Notes under the pieces: model-generated
What the model saw: the letters and a program-made list of their open reading frames with translations, nothing else
Databases searched by the model: none
What the model was told of the DNA's origin: nothing
In this document: positions 33,201 through 42,086 of the stretch, piece by piece
How the letters are laid out: every line of letters starts with the position of its first letter
How positions within the stretch are numbered: position 1 is the first letter of the stretch
NCBI GenBank assembly: GCA_900542635.1
Contig: UQOJ01000007.1
Coordinates: 1 to 59,729, forward strand
Length of the DNA: 59,729 nucleotides
From: an uncultured Collinsella sp.
Lineage (GTDB): Bacteria; Actinomycetota; Coriobacteriia; Coriobacteriales; Coriobacteriaceae
Direction of reading: 5' to 3'
Position numbers and translations under genes: made by a program

Positions 33201-35882
33201 ATGCAAAAGGAATACCTGTCCGCCGCGGCGGAGGTGCTTAGCGACCAGGGTGTCGATGAGAACCTCGGCCTGAGCGACGACGAGGCGTCGTCGCGCCTCG
33301 CTAAGACAGGCCCTAACAAGCTCGAGGAAGCCGAGAAGACGCCGCTGTGGAAGCGTTTCTTTGAGCAGATGGCCGATCCCATGGTCATCATGCTGATCGT
33401 TGCCGCCGTCATCAGTGCGCTCACGGGCATGGTCAAGGGCGAGCCCGACTTTGCCGATGTCGTCATCATCATGTTCGTCGTTATCGTCAACTCGGTGCTG
33501 GGCGTGGTCCAGGAAGCCAAGAGCGAAGAAGCCCTCGAGGCCCTGCAGGAGATGAGCGCGGCGCAGTCCAAGGTACTGCGCGACGGCAAGCTCGTGCACC
33601 TGCCGAGCGCCGAGCTCGTGCCCGGTGACGTGATCATGCTCGAGGCGGGCGACTCCGTTCCGGCCGACTGCCGCGTGCTCGAGAGTGCCACGATGAAGAT
33701 CGAAGAGGCTGCACTCACCGGCGAGTCCGTGCCCGTAGAGAAGCACGCCAACGTGATCGAGCTTGCCGCGGGCACCGATGACGTGCCGCTCGGCGACCGC
33801 AAGAACATGTGCTACATGGGCTCTACCGTGGTGTACGGCCGCGGCCGCGCCGTCGTGGTCGGTACCGGCATGGATACCGAGATGGGCAAGATCGCCGGCG
33901 CCCTGGCCGAGGCCAAGGAAGAGCTTACGCCGCTGCAGGTGAAGCTTGCCGAGCTCAGCCGCATCCTTACCATCATGGTGATCGTCATCTGCGTCGTCAT
34001 CTTTGGCGTCGACATCATCCGTCACGGCGTGGGCAACGTCCTCACCGACCCGACTGCCCTGCTCGACACCTTTATGGTCGCCGTCTCGCTTGCCGTCGCC
34101 GCCATCCCCGAGGGCCTGGTCGCCGTCGTGACCATCGTGCTGTCGCTTGGCGTGACCAAGATGGCCAAGCGCCAGGCGATTATCCGCAAGCTTTCTGCCG
34201 TCGAGACCCTCGGCTGCACGCAGACCATCTGCTCCGACAAGACCGGCACCCTTACCCAGAACAAGATGACCGTCGTCAAGCACGAGCTCGCTGCGCCTAA
34301 GGAGAAGTTCCTGGCAGGTATGGCCCTTTGCTCCGATGCCCAGTGGGACGAGGAGCTGGGCGAGGCCGTGGGCGAGCCGACTGAGTGTGCGCTCGTCAAC
34401 GACGCCGGCAAGGCTGGTCTCACCGGCCTGACTGCCGAGCACCCGCGCGTGGGCGAGGCCCCGTTCGACTCGGGCCGCAAGATGATGTCCGTGGTCGTCG
34501 AGACCCTGGATGGCGAGTACGAGCAGTACACCAAGGGCGCGCCCGACGTGGTGATCGGCCTGTGCACCCATATCTACGAGGGCGAAAAGGTCGTCCCGCT
34601 GACCGAGGAGCGTCGCGCCGAGCTCGTGGCCGCCAACAAGGCCATGGCCGACGAGGCCCTGCGCGTGTTGGCGCTGGCAAGCCGCACCTACACCGAGGTC
34701 CCGAGCGACTGCAGCCCCGCTGCGCTCGAGCATGACCTGGTCTTCTGCGGCCTGTCCGGCATGATTGACCCTGTCCGCCCCGAGGTCGCCGACGCCATCC
34801 GCGAGGCCCATGACGCCGGTATCCGCACCGTCATGATCACGGGCGACCACATCGACACCGCCGTGGCCATCGCCAAGCAGCTGGGAATCGTCACCGATCG
34901 CAGCCATGCCATCACCGGTGCCGACCTCGATCGCATGAGCGACGAGGAGCTCGACGCGCACATCGAGGACTACGGCGTGTACGCTCGCGTCCAGCCCGAG
35001 CACAAGACCCGCATCGTCGAGGCCTGGAAGTCGCGCGACCAGATCGTGGCCATGACGGGCGACGGCGTCAACGACGCCCCGTCCATCAAGCGCGCCGACA
35101 TCGGCGTGGGCATGGGCATCACCGGTACCGACGTCACCAAGAACGTTGCCGACATGGTGCTTGCCGACGACAACTTCGCCACCATCATCGGTGCTTGCGA
35201 AGAGGGCCGTCGCATCTACGACAACATCCGCAAGGTCATCCAGTTCCTGCTTTCGGCTAACCTTGCCGAGGTGTTCTCGGTGTTTATCGCCACGCTCATC
35301 GGCTTTACCATCTTCCAGCCGGTGCAGCTGCTGTGGGTGAACCTGGTCACCGACTGCTTCCCCGCGCTCGCGCTGGGCATGGAGGATGCCGAGGGTGACA
35401 TCATGAAGCGCAAGCCGCGCAACGCCAAGGACGGCGTCTTTGCCGGCAATATGGGCCTGGACTGTGTGGTTCAGGGCCTGATCATCACCGCGCTGGTGCT
35501 GGCGAGCTTCTTTGTGGGCGTGTACTTTGACATGGGCTACATCCACATCGCCGATATGATCGCCGGCAATGCCGACGAGGAAGGCGTGATGATGGCGTTC
35601 ATCACGCTCAACATGGTCGAGATCTTCCACTGCTTCAATATGCGCAGCCGTCGTGCGTCGCTGTTTAGCATGAAGAAGCAGAACAAGTGGCTGTGGGCAT
35701 CTGCCGCGCTGGCGCTGGTACTGACGGTTATCGTGACCGTTCAGCCGACGCTTGCCGAGATGTTCTTTGGCCCCGTGACGCTTGAGCTCAAGGGCGTTAT
35801 CGCCGCCCTGGGCCTTGCCTTCCTGATCATTCCGTTGATGGAGATCTACAAGGCGATCATGCGCGCAGTGGAGAAAGAGTAA
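33201..35882 (+). CDS. P-type cation-transporting ATPase (Ca2+-type, P2)
   Basis: An 893-residue P2-type ATPase. N-terminal cation-ATPase domain, E1-E2 actuator with LTGESVPVEK, phosphorylation site SDKTGTLTQ with Asp346, nucleotide domain with KGAPDVV, and hinge MTGDGVNDAPSIK are intact. In membrane helix 4 the metal site reads AAIPEGL and in helix 6 NLVTDCFPALALG, the pattern of Ca2+/Mn2+ pumps (SERCA/PMR1) rather than Na+/K+ or heavy-metal pumps. Ten membrane helices, C-terminal cation-ATPase domain present. Expected to export Ca2+ (or Mn2+). Its ribosome site AGGAGGGG can be sequestered by the leader. Confidence 0.92.
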   Translation: MQKEYLSAAAEVLSDQGVDENLGLSDDEASSRLAKTGPNKLEEAEKTPLWKRFFEQMADPMVIMLIVAAVISALTGMVKGEPDFADVVIIMFVVIVNSVLGVVQEAKSEEALEALQEMSAAQSKVLRDGKLVHLPSAELVPGDVIMLEAGDSVPADCRVLESATMKIEEAALTGESVPVEKHANVIELAAGTDDVPLGDRKNMCYMGSTVVYGRGRAVVVGTGMDTEMGKIAGALAEAKEELTPLQVKLAELSRILTIMVIVICVVIFGVDIIRHGVGNVLTDPTALLDTFMVAVSLAVAAIPEGLVAVVTIVLSLGVTKMAKRQAIIRKLSAVETLGCTQTICSDKTGTLTQNKMTVVKHELAAPKEKFLAGMALCSDAQWDEELGEAVGEPTECALVNDAGKAGLTGLTAEHPRVGEAPFDSGRKMMSVVVETLDGEYEQYTKGAPDVVIGLCTHIYEGEKVVPLTEERRAELVAANKAMADEALRVLALASRTYTEVPSDCSPAALEHDLVFCGLSGMIDPVRPEVADAIREAHDAGIRTVMITGDHIDTAVAIAKQLGIVTDRSHAITGADLDRMSDEELDAHIEDYGVYARVQPEHKTRIVEAWKSRDQIVAMTGDGVNDAPSIKRADIGVGMGITGTDVTKNVADMVLADDNFATIIGACEEGRRIYDNIRKVIQFLLSANLAEVFSVFIATLIGFTIFQPVQLLWVNLVTDCFPALALGMEDAEGDIMKRKPRNAKDGVFAGNMGLDCVVQGLIITALVLASFFVGVYFDMGYIHIADMIAGNADEEGVMMAFITLNMVEIFHCFNMRSRRASLFSMKKQNKWLWASAALALVLTVIVTVQPTLAEMFFGPVTLELKGVIAALGLAFLIIPLMEIYKAIMRAVEKE

Positions 35883-35893
35883 CGCTCTCGTTC

Positions 35894-35981
35894 GGGCCCG
35901 CCCCACGCCCTTTCTCCCTCACTGGTCCTCGCGCTTTGCGCTGCGGGATCGTTCGGGAGAAAGGGCTTCCGGGGCGGGCCC
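35894..35981. repeat. Long imperfect inverted repeat
   Basis: GGGCCCGCCCC (35894-35904) pairs with GGGGCGGGCCC (35971-35981), and inside it GCCCTTTCTCCC (35907-35918) pairs with GGGAGAAAGGGC (35955-35966). The central 36 bases contain a smaller GCGC-TTT-GCGC hairpin. No T-run follows, so it is not a classical terminator; the proper terminator lies 60 bases further on. Confidence 0.8.
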
Positions 35982-36040
35982 TGCGGTATCCTTGCTGGCT
36001 TTTCTCCCGTGCGGATGAAAAGGGCTGAGGGAAAGTTTGT

Positions 36041-36075
36041 GAGCTGGTCGGGCTTTGCCCGGCCAGCTCTTTTTG
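36041..36075 (+). terminator. Terminator of P-type ATPase gene
   Basis: GAGCTGGTCGGGC (36041-36053) pairs with GCCCGGCCAGCTC (36057-36069) with one G-U pair, loop TTT, then TTTTTG. The possible rsgA -10 TAAAAT is at 36079-36084, directly after. Confidence 0.85.
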
Positions 36076-36122
36076 ATTTAAAATACCTGCTCAGTTGTGT
36101 GGTTTTGTGCTGGGAGGCGCTT

Positions 36123-37307
36123 GTGGGCAAGGCTAAGGCTAAGGCGAAGAAAAAGACGACGGGGGCGCGGGCTAAGCGCGATCGTCGTCGGAAGCTTGCG
36201 ACCGAAGCTCCCGCGTCTGCCGAGGAACTGCTGGCAAGCGTGCCGGGACTCGACACGCTGCAAGATGTCCCGGCGTTTGGCGACCTGCCGGTTGACGATG
36301 CTCAGCAAGCAGCATTTGACGACTTTTGCGCTCGGGCCGAGGAGCCCGAGCAGATGCAGCTTGGTGCCGTGGTGCGCCTGGATCGTGGGTTTCCGCTGGT
36401 GGCGACTGCCGATGACACCTTTCGTGCCGAGCATGCCGTGGGGTTTGCCAAGTCGCGTGGCGAGGACGAGGTTCTGCTGCCCGCCGTGGGCGACCGCGTG
36501 GCGGTGCGTCGTGCGCCCGGGCACGACATGGGCGTGATCGAGTGCGTGCTGCCACGCCGCACGAGTTTTGAGCGCTGGCGCGGACGCGCTCGCGGCGAGC
36601 GTCAGGTGCTTTGCTCCAACGTGGATAGCGTGCTGATCGTGCAGGCGCTCGGCGCCGGCGAGGTACTGCTCGACCGCGTGGCGCGCTCGCTGGTGTTGGC
36701 ACTCGACTGCGATGCCGAGCCGGTGGTGGTACTCACCAAGGCCGACCGCTGCGACGCCGATGAGCTCGAGCGCGATCTGGACCGTGTGCACCGCTTGGTG
36801 GGTCCGGACGTGCGCGTAATCGTGACATCTTCTGCCGAGGGTCGTGGCCTGGACGAGGTGCGCGCCTGCGTGCCCGCCGGGAGCTGCGCCATGATCTTGG
36901 GTGAATCGGGTGCTGGCAAGTCGACGCTGCTCAACGCGCTGCTGGGTCACGATACGTTGGCGACCGGTGGCGTACGTGAGCGCGATGACCAGGGTCGCCA
37001 CACCACGGTCGCGCGCGTGATGGTGGCGCTGCCGGGCGAAGCCGGCGTTATTGCTGACGCGCCGGGCCTGCGCAGTCTGCCGCTCGTGGGGCATGAGCGG
37101 GGCTTGGCGCGCGCGTTTCCCGAGATCGTCGAGGCGTCGCGTGCGTGCCGGTTTGGCGACTGCACGCATACCCACGAACCGGGCTGCGCCGTTCGCGAGG
37201 CCGAGGATGCCGGGCAGATCGACAGCCTACGGCTGGAAACGTTCCAAAACCTGGCGTCATCCATGCGTGTGAGTGCTCAGATGCTCGATCCCGATGTCCA
37301 TCTGTAA
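36123..37307 (+). CDS. rsgA: Ribosome small-subunit-dependent GTPase A
   Basis: A 394-residue circularly permuted GTPase that helps late 30S assembly. G4 (TKAD) precedes G1 (GESGAGKST) and G3 (DAPG), the permuted order of the YjeQ/RsgA family. An OB fold lies N-terminal of the GTPase and the C-terminal zinc finger is CRFGDC followed by HTHEPGC. The N terminus has an added basic KAKAKAKKK tail and acidic linker of about 80 residues. GTG 36123 is chosen because GGGAGG is six bases upstream; the frame is open 38 codons earlier but runs through the terminator hairpin. Confidence 0.94.
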   Translation: MGKAKAKAKKKTTGARAKRDRRRKLATEAPASAEELLASVPGLDTLQDVPAFGDLPVDDAQQAAFDDFCARAEEPEQMQLGAVVRLDRGFPLVATADDTFRAEHAVGFAKSRGEDEVLLPAVGDRVAVRRAPGHDMGVIECVLPRRTSFERWRGRARGERQVLCSNVDSVLIVQALGAGEVLLDRVARSLVLALDCDAEPVVVLTKADRCDADELERDLDRVHRLVGPDVRVIVTSSAEGRGLDEVRACVPAGSCAMILGESGAGKSTLLNALLGHDTLATGGVRERDDQGRHTTVARVMVALPGEAGVIADAPGLRSLPLVGHERGLARAFPEIVEASRACRFGDCTHTHEPGCAVREAEDAGQIDSLRLETFQNLASSMRVSAQMLDPDVHL

Positions 37308-37324
37308 TTGAATCTACCTATGAC

Positions 37325-37359
37325 AGCCGTCTCCCAATGGTACGGGAGGCGGCTTTTTT
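37325..37359 (+). terminator. Terminator of rsgA
   Basis: AGCCGTCTCCC (37325-37335) pairs with GGGAGGCGGCT (37344-37354), one G-U pair, followed by six Ts. Confidence 0.88.
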
Positions 37360-37398
37360 GCTGCCAAAGCGCCTCGAAATATGCGTTTTGCCGACGTT

Positions 37399-37448
37399 CT
37401 GACCAAAACCTTGCCACGAGCTTGACGGGCTGGTCAGCTTTTGGTCAG
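37399..37448. promoter_or_regulatory. Inverted repeat upstream of Tad operon
   Basis: CTGACCAAAA (37399-37408) and TTTTGGTCAG (37439-37448) are perfect 10-base arms with a 30-base spacer; a half-site TGGTCAG lies at 37431-37437. A TTGACA at 37457-37462 follows at once, a candidate -35 for the pilus operon (no strong -10 is visible). This looks like an operator region. Confidence 0.5.
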
Positions 37449-37559
37449 CAATTGGTTTGACACGTAAAACCAAGATTGCGATTGCGCCGCTTTGCGCCCT
37501 GGTCGCCCAGACAATGGTGGTACGGGCATTTACCCGGCACCGCCATGAGAGGAGCGGCC

Positions 37560-38219
37560 GTGAACAAGAGCAAGCGCATCGCCATCAGTCTGGCCGCGGG
37601 CGTGCTTGCCGCGGCGCTCTGCATGGTCTACAGCTCGTCGATTCGCTCGCAAGCCGAGCAGGCCCAGGCCGAGACGCTGGCCAAGTACGGCGGCGATCGC
37701 GTCGAGGTGTGCGTCGCGGCACGCGATATCGATGCGGGCGAGACGCTCGACGAGACCAATGTCATAACCCAGGAATGGCTGGCGAGCCTACTGCCGCGCG
37801 ATGCGGCGACCGAGTTGCGCCAGGTGCGCGGCGACGTGACGACCTCACGCATCCCTAAAAATGCCGTGATTTGCGATGTCTACACCAAGGCCGAAAGCCA
37901 CACGCTCGAGGTGCCCAAAGGTAAGGTCGCCGTTTCGGTGGCGGTCGATGCCGAGCATTCGGTCGGGGGCGCCACGGGCGTGGGCAGCTACGTGGACGTG
38001 TACGTGCAAAAGGACGGCGTAACCGATCGGCTGTGCGGTGCGCGCGTGATCGATACCAGCGAAGAGGCCGGCGCCACGCGCGAAGGCAAGATCGAATGGG
38101 TGACGCTGGCGGCCGACCCCGAAGACGTTAAGGAATTGCTGGGGGCCTCGGGCAAGGGGGCGGTCAGTTTGACGATTCCCGCCACGGTGCGCAGCAAAAA
38201 GAGCGGAGGCGACGAGTGA
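37560..38219 (+). CDS. cpaB: Flp pilus assembly protein CpaB/RcpC
   Basis: A 219-residue CpaB/RcpC-type protein. One N-terminal membrane helix (IAISLAAGVLAAALCMVYSS) leads to an extracytoplasmic SAF domain (about 45-110, VCVAARDIDAGETLDETNV) and the RcpC beta domain (EVPKGKVAVSVAVDAEHSVGG, then GSYVDVYV). In diderms it works with the secretin; here there is no secretin gene, as expected for a monoderm. GTG 37560 is chosen because AGAGGAG lies just upstream; 28 upstream in-frame codons are not protein-like. First gene of the Tad operon. Confidence 0.85.
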   Translation: MNKSKRIAISLAAGVLAAALCMVYSSSIRSQAEQAQAETLAKYGGDRVEVCVAARDIDAGETLDETNVITQEWLASLLPRDAATELRQVRGDVTTSRIPKNAVICDVYTKAESHTLEVPKGKVAVSVAVDAEHSVGGATGVGSYVDVYVQKDGVTDRLCGARVIDTSEEAGATREGKIEWVTLAADPEDVKELLGASGKGAVSLTIPATVRSKKSGGDE

Positions 38220-39862
38220 TGAAGGCGATCTGGCTTGCATGCTGCGCGTGTGGTGATTACGGATTGCTGCAGCGGGAAGTCGAGGGCCGCGATGCGGGCG
38301 CGCAGGTGCTTCGCGTGGGTGACCTGGATGGGCTGGTGTCCATGGCACGGGCGTTTCCGTCGCGTCGCGGGGCGGCGATTATCGCGGCAGCCCTGTTCGA
38401 TGCCGAAGACGTGCGAAAGACCGTTGCGCGCCTGACGGCCGAGGGCCGCGTGAGCCGCGTGGTCGTACTGATAGAGACGCTCGATCCTTCGGATATCGAG
38501 AGGCTGTTTCGCGCAGGGGCGACCGAGGTTATCGCTGCGCGCAGCATATGCGGCAACGGGCGCGCGGGCGAGGGAACGGTTGATTGCGACCGGTGTCTGA
38601 CGATTGAGCCCGATGCTTTTGTTGATAGGGAACCCGGGGCGCCTCGCGCTACAAGAGGCCCGCGTGTTGATGATTGTGGAAAAGCGGAAGCCGAGCATGG
38701 TCGGTGTCCCCGGGACCCCCTTGCATACGATGAAGTCGGAGAGCCGGTGCCGTATGGCGAGGATCTTTTGGCTGTAGATATGGGATACGTGCATGGCGTG
38801 AGCCTGGTCGATGAGCTCGACGAGGTTGAGGGACTTGCCGGGAACGACAATGTTCGTGTCGATGCGACCGTGAAGTTCCCAGATTCGGCCCCGCGGACCG
38901 AGCAGCCTGCCATGCCGGCTTGGGCGCAGCATATGAGCGCTTCCGGGGAGACGGGGACGTTGCCGCCCGTGCCGGCGCCGCCTGCCCCCACGCCGTCGGC
39001 GGATGCCGCCGCTTCGTCGCATCGAGCCCCGGTTGTCTGCGCCGTCTCGGGTTCGGGCGGTTGCGGCAAGTCGACGATCGTCGCCGCCATGGCGCACGCG
39101 GCGTCGCTGCTGGGCCTGCGTGCTGCCGTGCTCGACTTGGACCTGATGTTTGGAAACCTCTACGACCTGCTGGGTGCCGATGCCCCGCATGACATGGCGA
39201 CGCTTATCGAGCCATCGGCTGCGGGCGCACTCGCCGAATCGGACATCGTGGCCGCCTCGATGCGCGTGGCCCCGGGCGTCACGCTTTGGGGCCCGGTCGC
39301 CGCGCCCGAACAGGCCGAGCTCATGGCGCGTCCGGTGGAGCTGTTGCTCGATGTCTTGCGCCGCGAATCCGACGTGGTGCTTGTCGACACCTCGGTCTTT
39401 TGGGGCGACGCCGTGGCGGCCGCGGTGGCGGCGAGCGACCGCTGCCTGGTCGTGGGCGATCCATCGGTGTCGTCTGCGACGTCCGCGGCACGCGTCATCG
39501 AGCTGGCGAGCCGTGTGGGCGTGCCGCGTACGCGCATGAGCGCCGTATTCAACCGGTTTGGCGCGCGCGGCGCTGACGAGGATGTCGCCATGCGCTTTGA
39601 GATTACCTGCGCGTTGAGCTCCAAGATCCGCATCGCCGACGGCGGGCAGGACTTGGCGGCGCTCATGGCGTTTGGGCGCGCTGACGAGGCAGTGGGGCAG
39701 ACCAGCGCTTTTGCGACCAGCGTGCGCGAGGCCACGCGCGAGATGCTCGTGGAACTGGGGTGCGCCGTCGGCCCTTGGAGCGATATGGTCGCCGACCGTG
39801 CAATGCGCACCGAACGCCCGCGTATTCGCCTTCCCTGGTCGCGCGAGGGTGATCAGCGATGA
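38219..39862 (+). CDS. CpaE/TadZ-like P-loop ATPase
   Basis: A 547-residue ParA/MinD-type ATPase expected to position the Tad machine. Residues 1-110 form a degenerate receiver-like region; 110-275 are polar, Pro/Asp/Glu-rich and probably unstructured; the ATPase domain starts near 270 with the deviant Walker A GSGGCGKST at about 278-286 and AVLDLDLMFGNLYDLLG as switch region. The start overlaps the cpaB stop (TGATG); GTG 38216 is an alternative. The long linker is unusual among TadZ proteins. Confidence 0.83.
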   Translation: MKAIWLACCACGDYGLLQREVEGRDAGAQVLRVGDLDGLVSMARAFPSRRGAAIIAAALFDAEDVRKTVARLTAEGRVSRVVVLIETLDPSDIERLFRAGATEVIAARSICGNGRAGEGTVDCDRCLTIEPDAFVDREPGAPRATRGPRVDDCGKAEAEHGRCPRDPLAYDEVGEPVPYGEDLLAVDMGYVHGVSLVDELDEVEGLAGNDNVRVDATVKFPDSAPRTEQPAMPAWAQHMSASGETGTLPPVPAPPAPTPSADAAASSHRAPVVCAVSGSGGCGKSTIVAAMAHAASLLGLRAAVLDLDLMFGNLYDLLGADAPHDMATLIEPSAAGALAESDIVAASMRVAPGVTLWGPVAAPEQAELMARPVELLLDVLRRESDVVLVDTSVFWGDAVAAAVAASDRCLVVGDPSVSSATSAARVIELASRVGVPRTRMSAVFNRFGARGADEDVAMRFEITCALSSKIRIADGGQDLAALMAFGRADEAVGQTSAFATSVREATREMLVELGCAVGPWSDMVADRAMRTERPRIRLPWSREGDQR

Positions 39863-41187
39863 GCCTGCAAACGAGGATTAAGGCTGCTGGCGCTGCAGCG
39901 GCGGCAGCGCCTGTAGATGCGGGGCGTCGCCGCGCGGTGAAACGACGCACCAAGCGCGCCGTGATGGACCGCATGGGTTACGACGAAGTGGCGCGTATCA
40001 GCGCCTATATCGACCCGGCACTTGCCCGCTCGGAATTGCGTCCTGCGGTGGAGGCGGCGCTCAATGTTGAGGAGCCGACCGATCTCGCGACGCCCGAGCG
40101 CGAGACCATCATCGACGAGATTTTGGATGACGTGGTGGGCTTGGGGCCGTTGCAGCCGCTCATCGAGGACGATACCGTTACCGAGATCATGATCAACGGC
40201 TGCCGCTCGGCCTTCTTTGAACGCGGCGGCGTCTTGTACCCCATCGAGCATGCGTTTGAGGACGATGAGCAAATCCGCGCGCTCATCGACCGCATCATCT
40301 CGCCACTTGGCCGCCGTATCGACGAGCGCAGCCCTATCGTCAACGCTCGCCTCAAGACGGGCTATCGCGTCAACGCGGTGATTCCGCCTGTGGCGATTGA
40401 CGGACCGATTCTCACCATCCGAAAGTTCTCGGACCGCATCTGCTCGCTGGACGAGCTTGTGGGGCTGGGGTCGCTGCCGCTTTGGTATGCGCAGCTGCTG
40501 TCGTGCGCGGTGTCGCTGCGACAGGATCTGGCGGTTGCGGGAGGCACGGGATCTGGTAAGACCACCCTGCTCAACGCATTGTCATGCGAGATTTCCACCG
40601 GCGAGCGCATCGTGACGATCGAGGACTCTGCCGAGCTCAAGTTTGCGCATCATCCGCACGTGGTGCGTCTAGAGGCGCGCGAGGCTTCAATTGAGGGCGA
40701 GGGCGCGGTGACGATCCGCGACCTGGTGACCAATGCCCTGCGCATGCGCCCCGACCGCATCGTGGTGGGTGAGGTGCGCGGTGCGGAATGTTGCGACATG
40801 CTGCAGGCCATGAACACCGGGCACGATGGGTCGCTCACCACGCTTCATGCGGGCACCGAGCAGGAGACCGTGGTGCGTTTGACGCTGCTTGCGCGCTATG
40901 GCATCGACCTGCCGAGCGAGCTTATCGAGGAGCAGATTGCCATGGCGCTCGACGGCATCGTGATGTCCGAGCGTCATGCGGACGGCAGGCGTTTCGTGTC
41001 CTCCTATTCGGGGGTGCGACGCGGCACGTCAGGCGGCGTGGAGCTTGAGCGCTACGTGACGTTCGATGCCGCCACGCGCACCTGGACGCTCGATCGCGAG
41101 CCTCCGTTTATCGCGGAGGGCCTGCGCTCGGGAACGCTCACGCATGAGGAGGTGGACGAATGGAGATCGTTGTGCCCCTCGTCGTAG
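39859..41187 (+). CDS. tadA: Tad secretion ATPase TadA/CpaF
   Basis: A 442-residue type II/IV secretion-family ATPase that powers pilus extension. Walker A GGTGSGKTT is at residues 228-236; the Asp box (IVTIEDSAEL), Walker B-type MRPDRIVVGEVRGAE and the His box TGHDGSLTTLHA follow in canonical order. The N-terminal domain has the family's INGCRSAFFERGG element. It overlaps cpaE by four bases (ATGA) and tadB by 28. Confidence 0.95.
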   Translation: MSLQTRIKAAGAAAAAAPVDAGRRRAVKRRTKRAVMDRMGYDEVARISAYIDPALARSELRPAVEAALNVEEPTDLATPERETIIDEILDDVVGLGPLQPLIEDDTVTEIMINGCRSAFFERGGVLYPIEHAFEDDEQIRALIDRIISPLGRRIDERSPIVNARLKTGYRVNAVIPPVAIDGPILTIRKFSDRICSLDELVGLGSLPLWYAQLLSCAVSLRQDLAVAGGTGSGKTTLLNALSCEISTGERIVTIEDSAELKFAHHPHVVRLEAREASIEGEGAVTIRDLVTNALRMRPDRIVVGEVRGAECCDMLQAMNTGHDGSLTTLHAGTEQETVVRLTLLARYGIDLPSELIEEQIAMALDGIVMSERHADGRRFVSSYSGVRRGTSGGVELERYVTFDAATRTWTLDREPPFIAEGLRSGTLTHEEVDEWRSLCPSS

Positions 41188-42086
41188 GGGGCTTGACGGG
41201 GCTTTCGGCCGCGGTGGCGTGTGGAGCGGAGCCTCGTGCGCCGCGCGTGCCGCCGGCGGAGCTGGTCAGCCATGCGCTTGAGTCGGTTGCCGAGAGGCTG
41301 CCGCGTGAGTTGGTAGAAAACGACCTGCTAAAAAAGATTGCCCACTCTTGGGCGGCGCTGATTTCGGCACATCGCGTTGGCCTTGTTATCGAGGATGACG
41401 AGGCGCGCCTGGCATGCTTGCTGCTATCGAGTGGTGTCTGCGGCATTGCCCTGACTGTCGTATCGCTGTCGCCCATCGGCTTTGTCCTCGGGCTGCTCGC
41501 ACCGTTTGGCGTAGGCGCCGCTCGCGACACCTTCGACCGTCGCCGCGAGCAACACGATGTGGAAGAAGCCATGCCCGAGGCCTTTACGGCGCTCTCTATG
41601 TCGCTCGCCTCGGGCCATTCGCTGGCCCAGGGCATGAGGTTTGTGGGAACTCACGCGCAAGAGCCGGTGCATACCGAGTTTTTGCGCGTGGCGGCGGCGA
41701 TCGACTGCGGCGTCTCGGCGACTGATGCGTTGGATGACCTACTCGACCGTATCGATGCCCCCGGCCTTTCGCTTGTCACCTTGGCGCTCAAGGTGTCGCA
41801 GCGAACCGGTGCCCCGCTTGCCGACCTGCTATCCGAGGCGTCGAGCATGGTGGGGGAGCGCATTGAGCTCAAGCGCCGCCTGGACGTCAAGACATCGCAG
41901 GCGCGCATGTCGGCGCATATGGTCTCGGCGATGCCGGCGGGCATGTGTGCGGTGCTGGCGCTGCTTTCGGCCGACTTTCGCCGCGGCCTTGCAACGCCGG
42001 CGGGTGCCGGTGCCGTGGTGCTGGGGCTCGCCCTCAACGCCGTTGCCCTGGTGGCCATCCGACGCATTATGCGGGTGGAGCTATGA
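41160..42086 (+). CDS. tadB: Tad pilus inner-membrane platform protein TadB
   Basis: A 308-residue type II secretion F-domain protein. An N-terminal membrane segment, a pair of helices near 85-125 (LACLLLSSGVCGIALTVVSLSP), the cytosolic F domain (about 135-250, with ALSMSLASGHSLAQGM and TGAPLADLLSEASSMVGERIELKRRL) and C-terminal helices fit TadB. GAGGAGG precedes the ATG inside the end of tadA, and the stop overlaps tadC by four bases. Confidence 0.9.
   Translation: MEIVVPLVVGGLTGLSAAVACGAEPRAPRVPPAELVSHALESVAERLPRELVENDLLKKIAHSWAALISAHRVGLVIEDDEARLACLLLSSGVCGIALTVVSLSPIGFVLGLLAPFGVGAARDTFDRRREQHDVEEAMPEAFTALSMSLASGHSLAQGMRFVGTHAQEPVHTEFLRVAAAIDCGVSATDALDDLLDRIDAPGLSLVTLALKVSQRTGAPLADLLSEASSMVGERIELKRRLDVKTSQARMSAHMVSAMPAGMCAVLALLSADFRRGLATPAGAGAVVLGLALNAVALVAIRRIMRVEL

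Noticed and set aside
33147..35906. 919-codon open frame antisense to the P-type ATPase
   Set aside because: The product is His/Val/Gly/Asp-rich and resembles no protein; it mirrors GC-rich codons of the real gene, with no ribosome site.
35894..35981. Rho-independent terminator
   Set aside because: Strong palindrome but no T-run; the real terminator is at 36041-36075.
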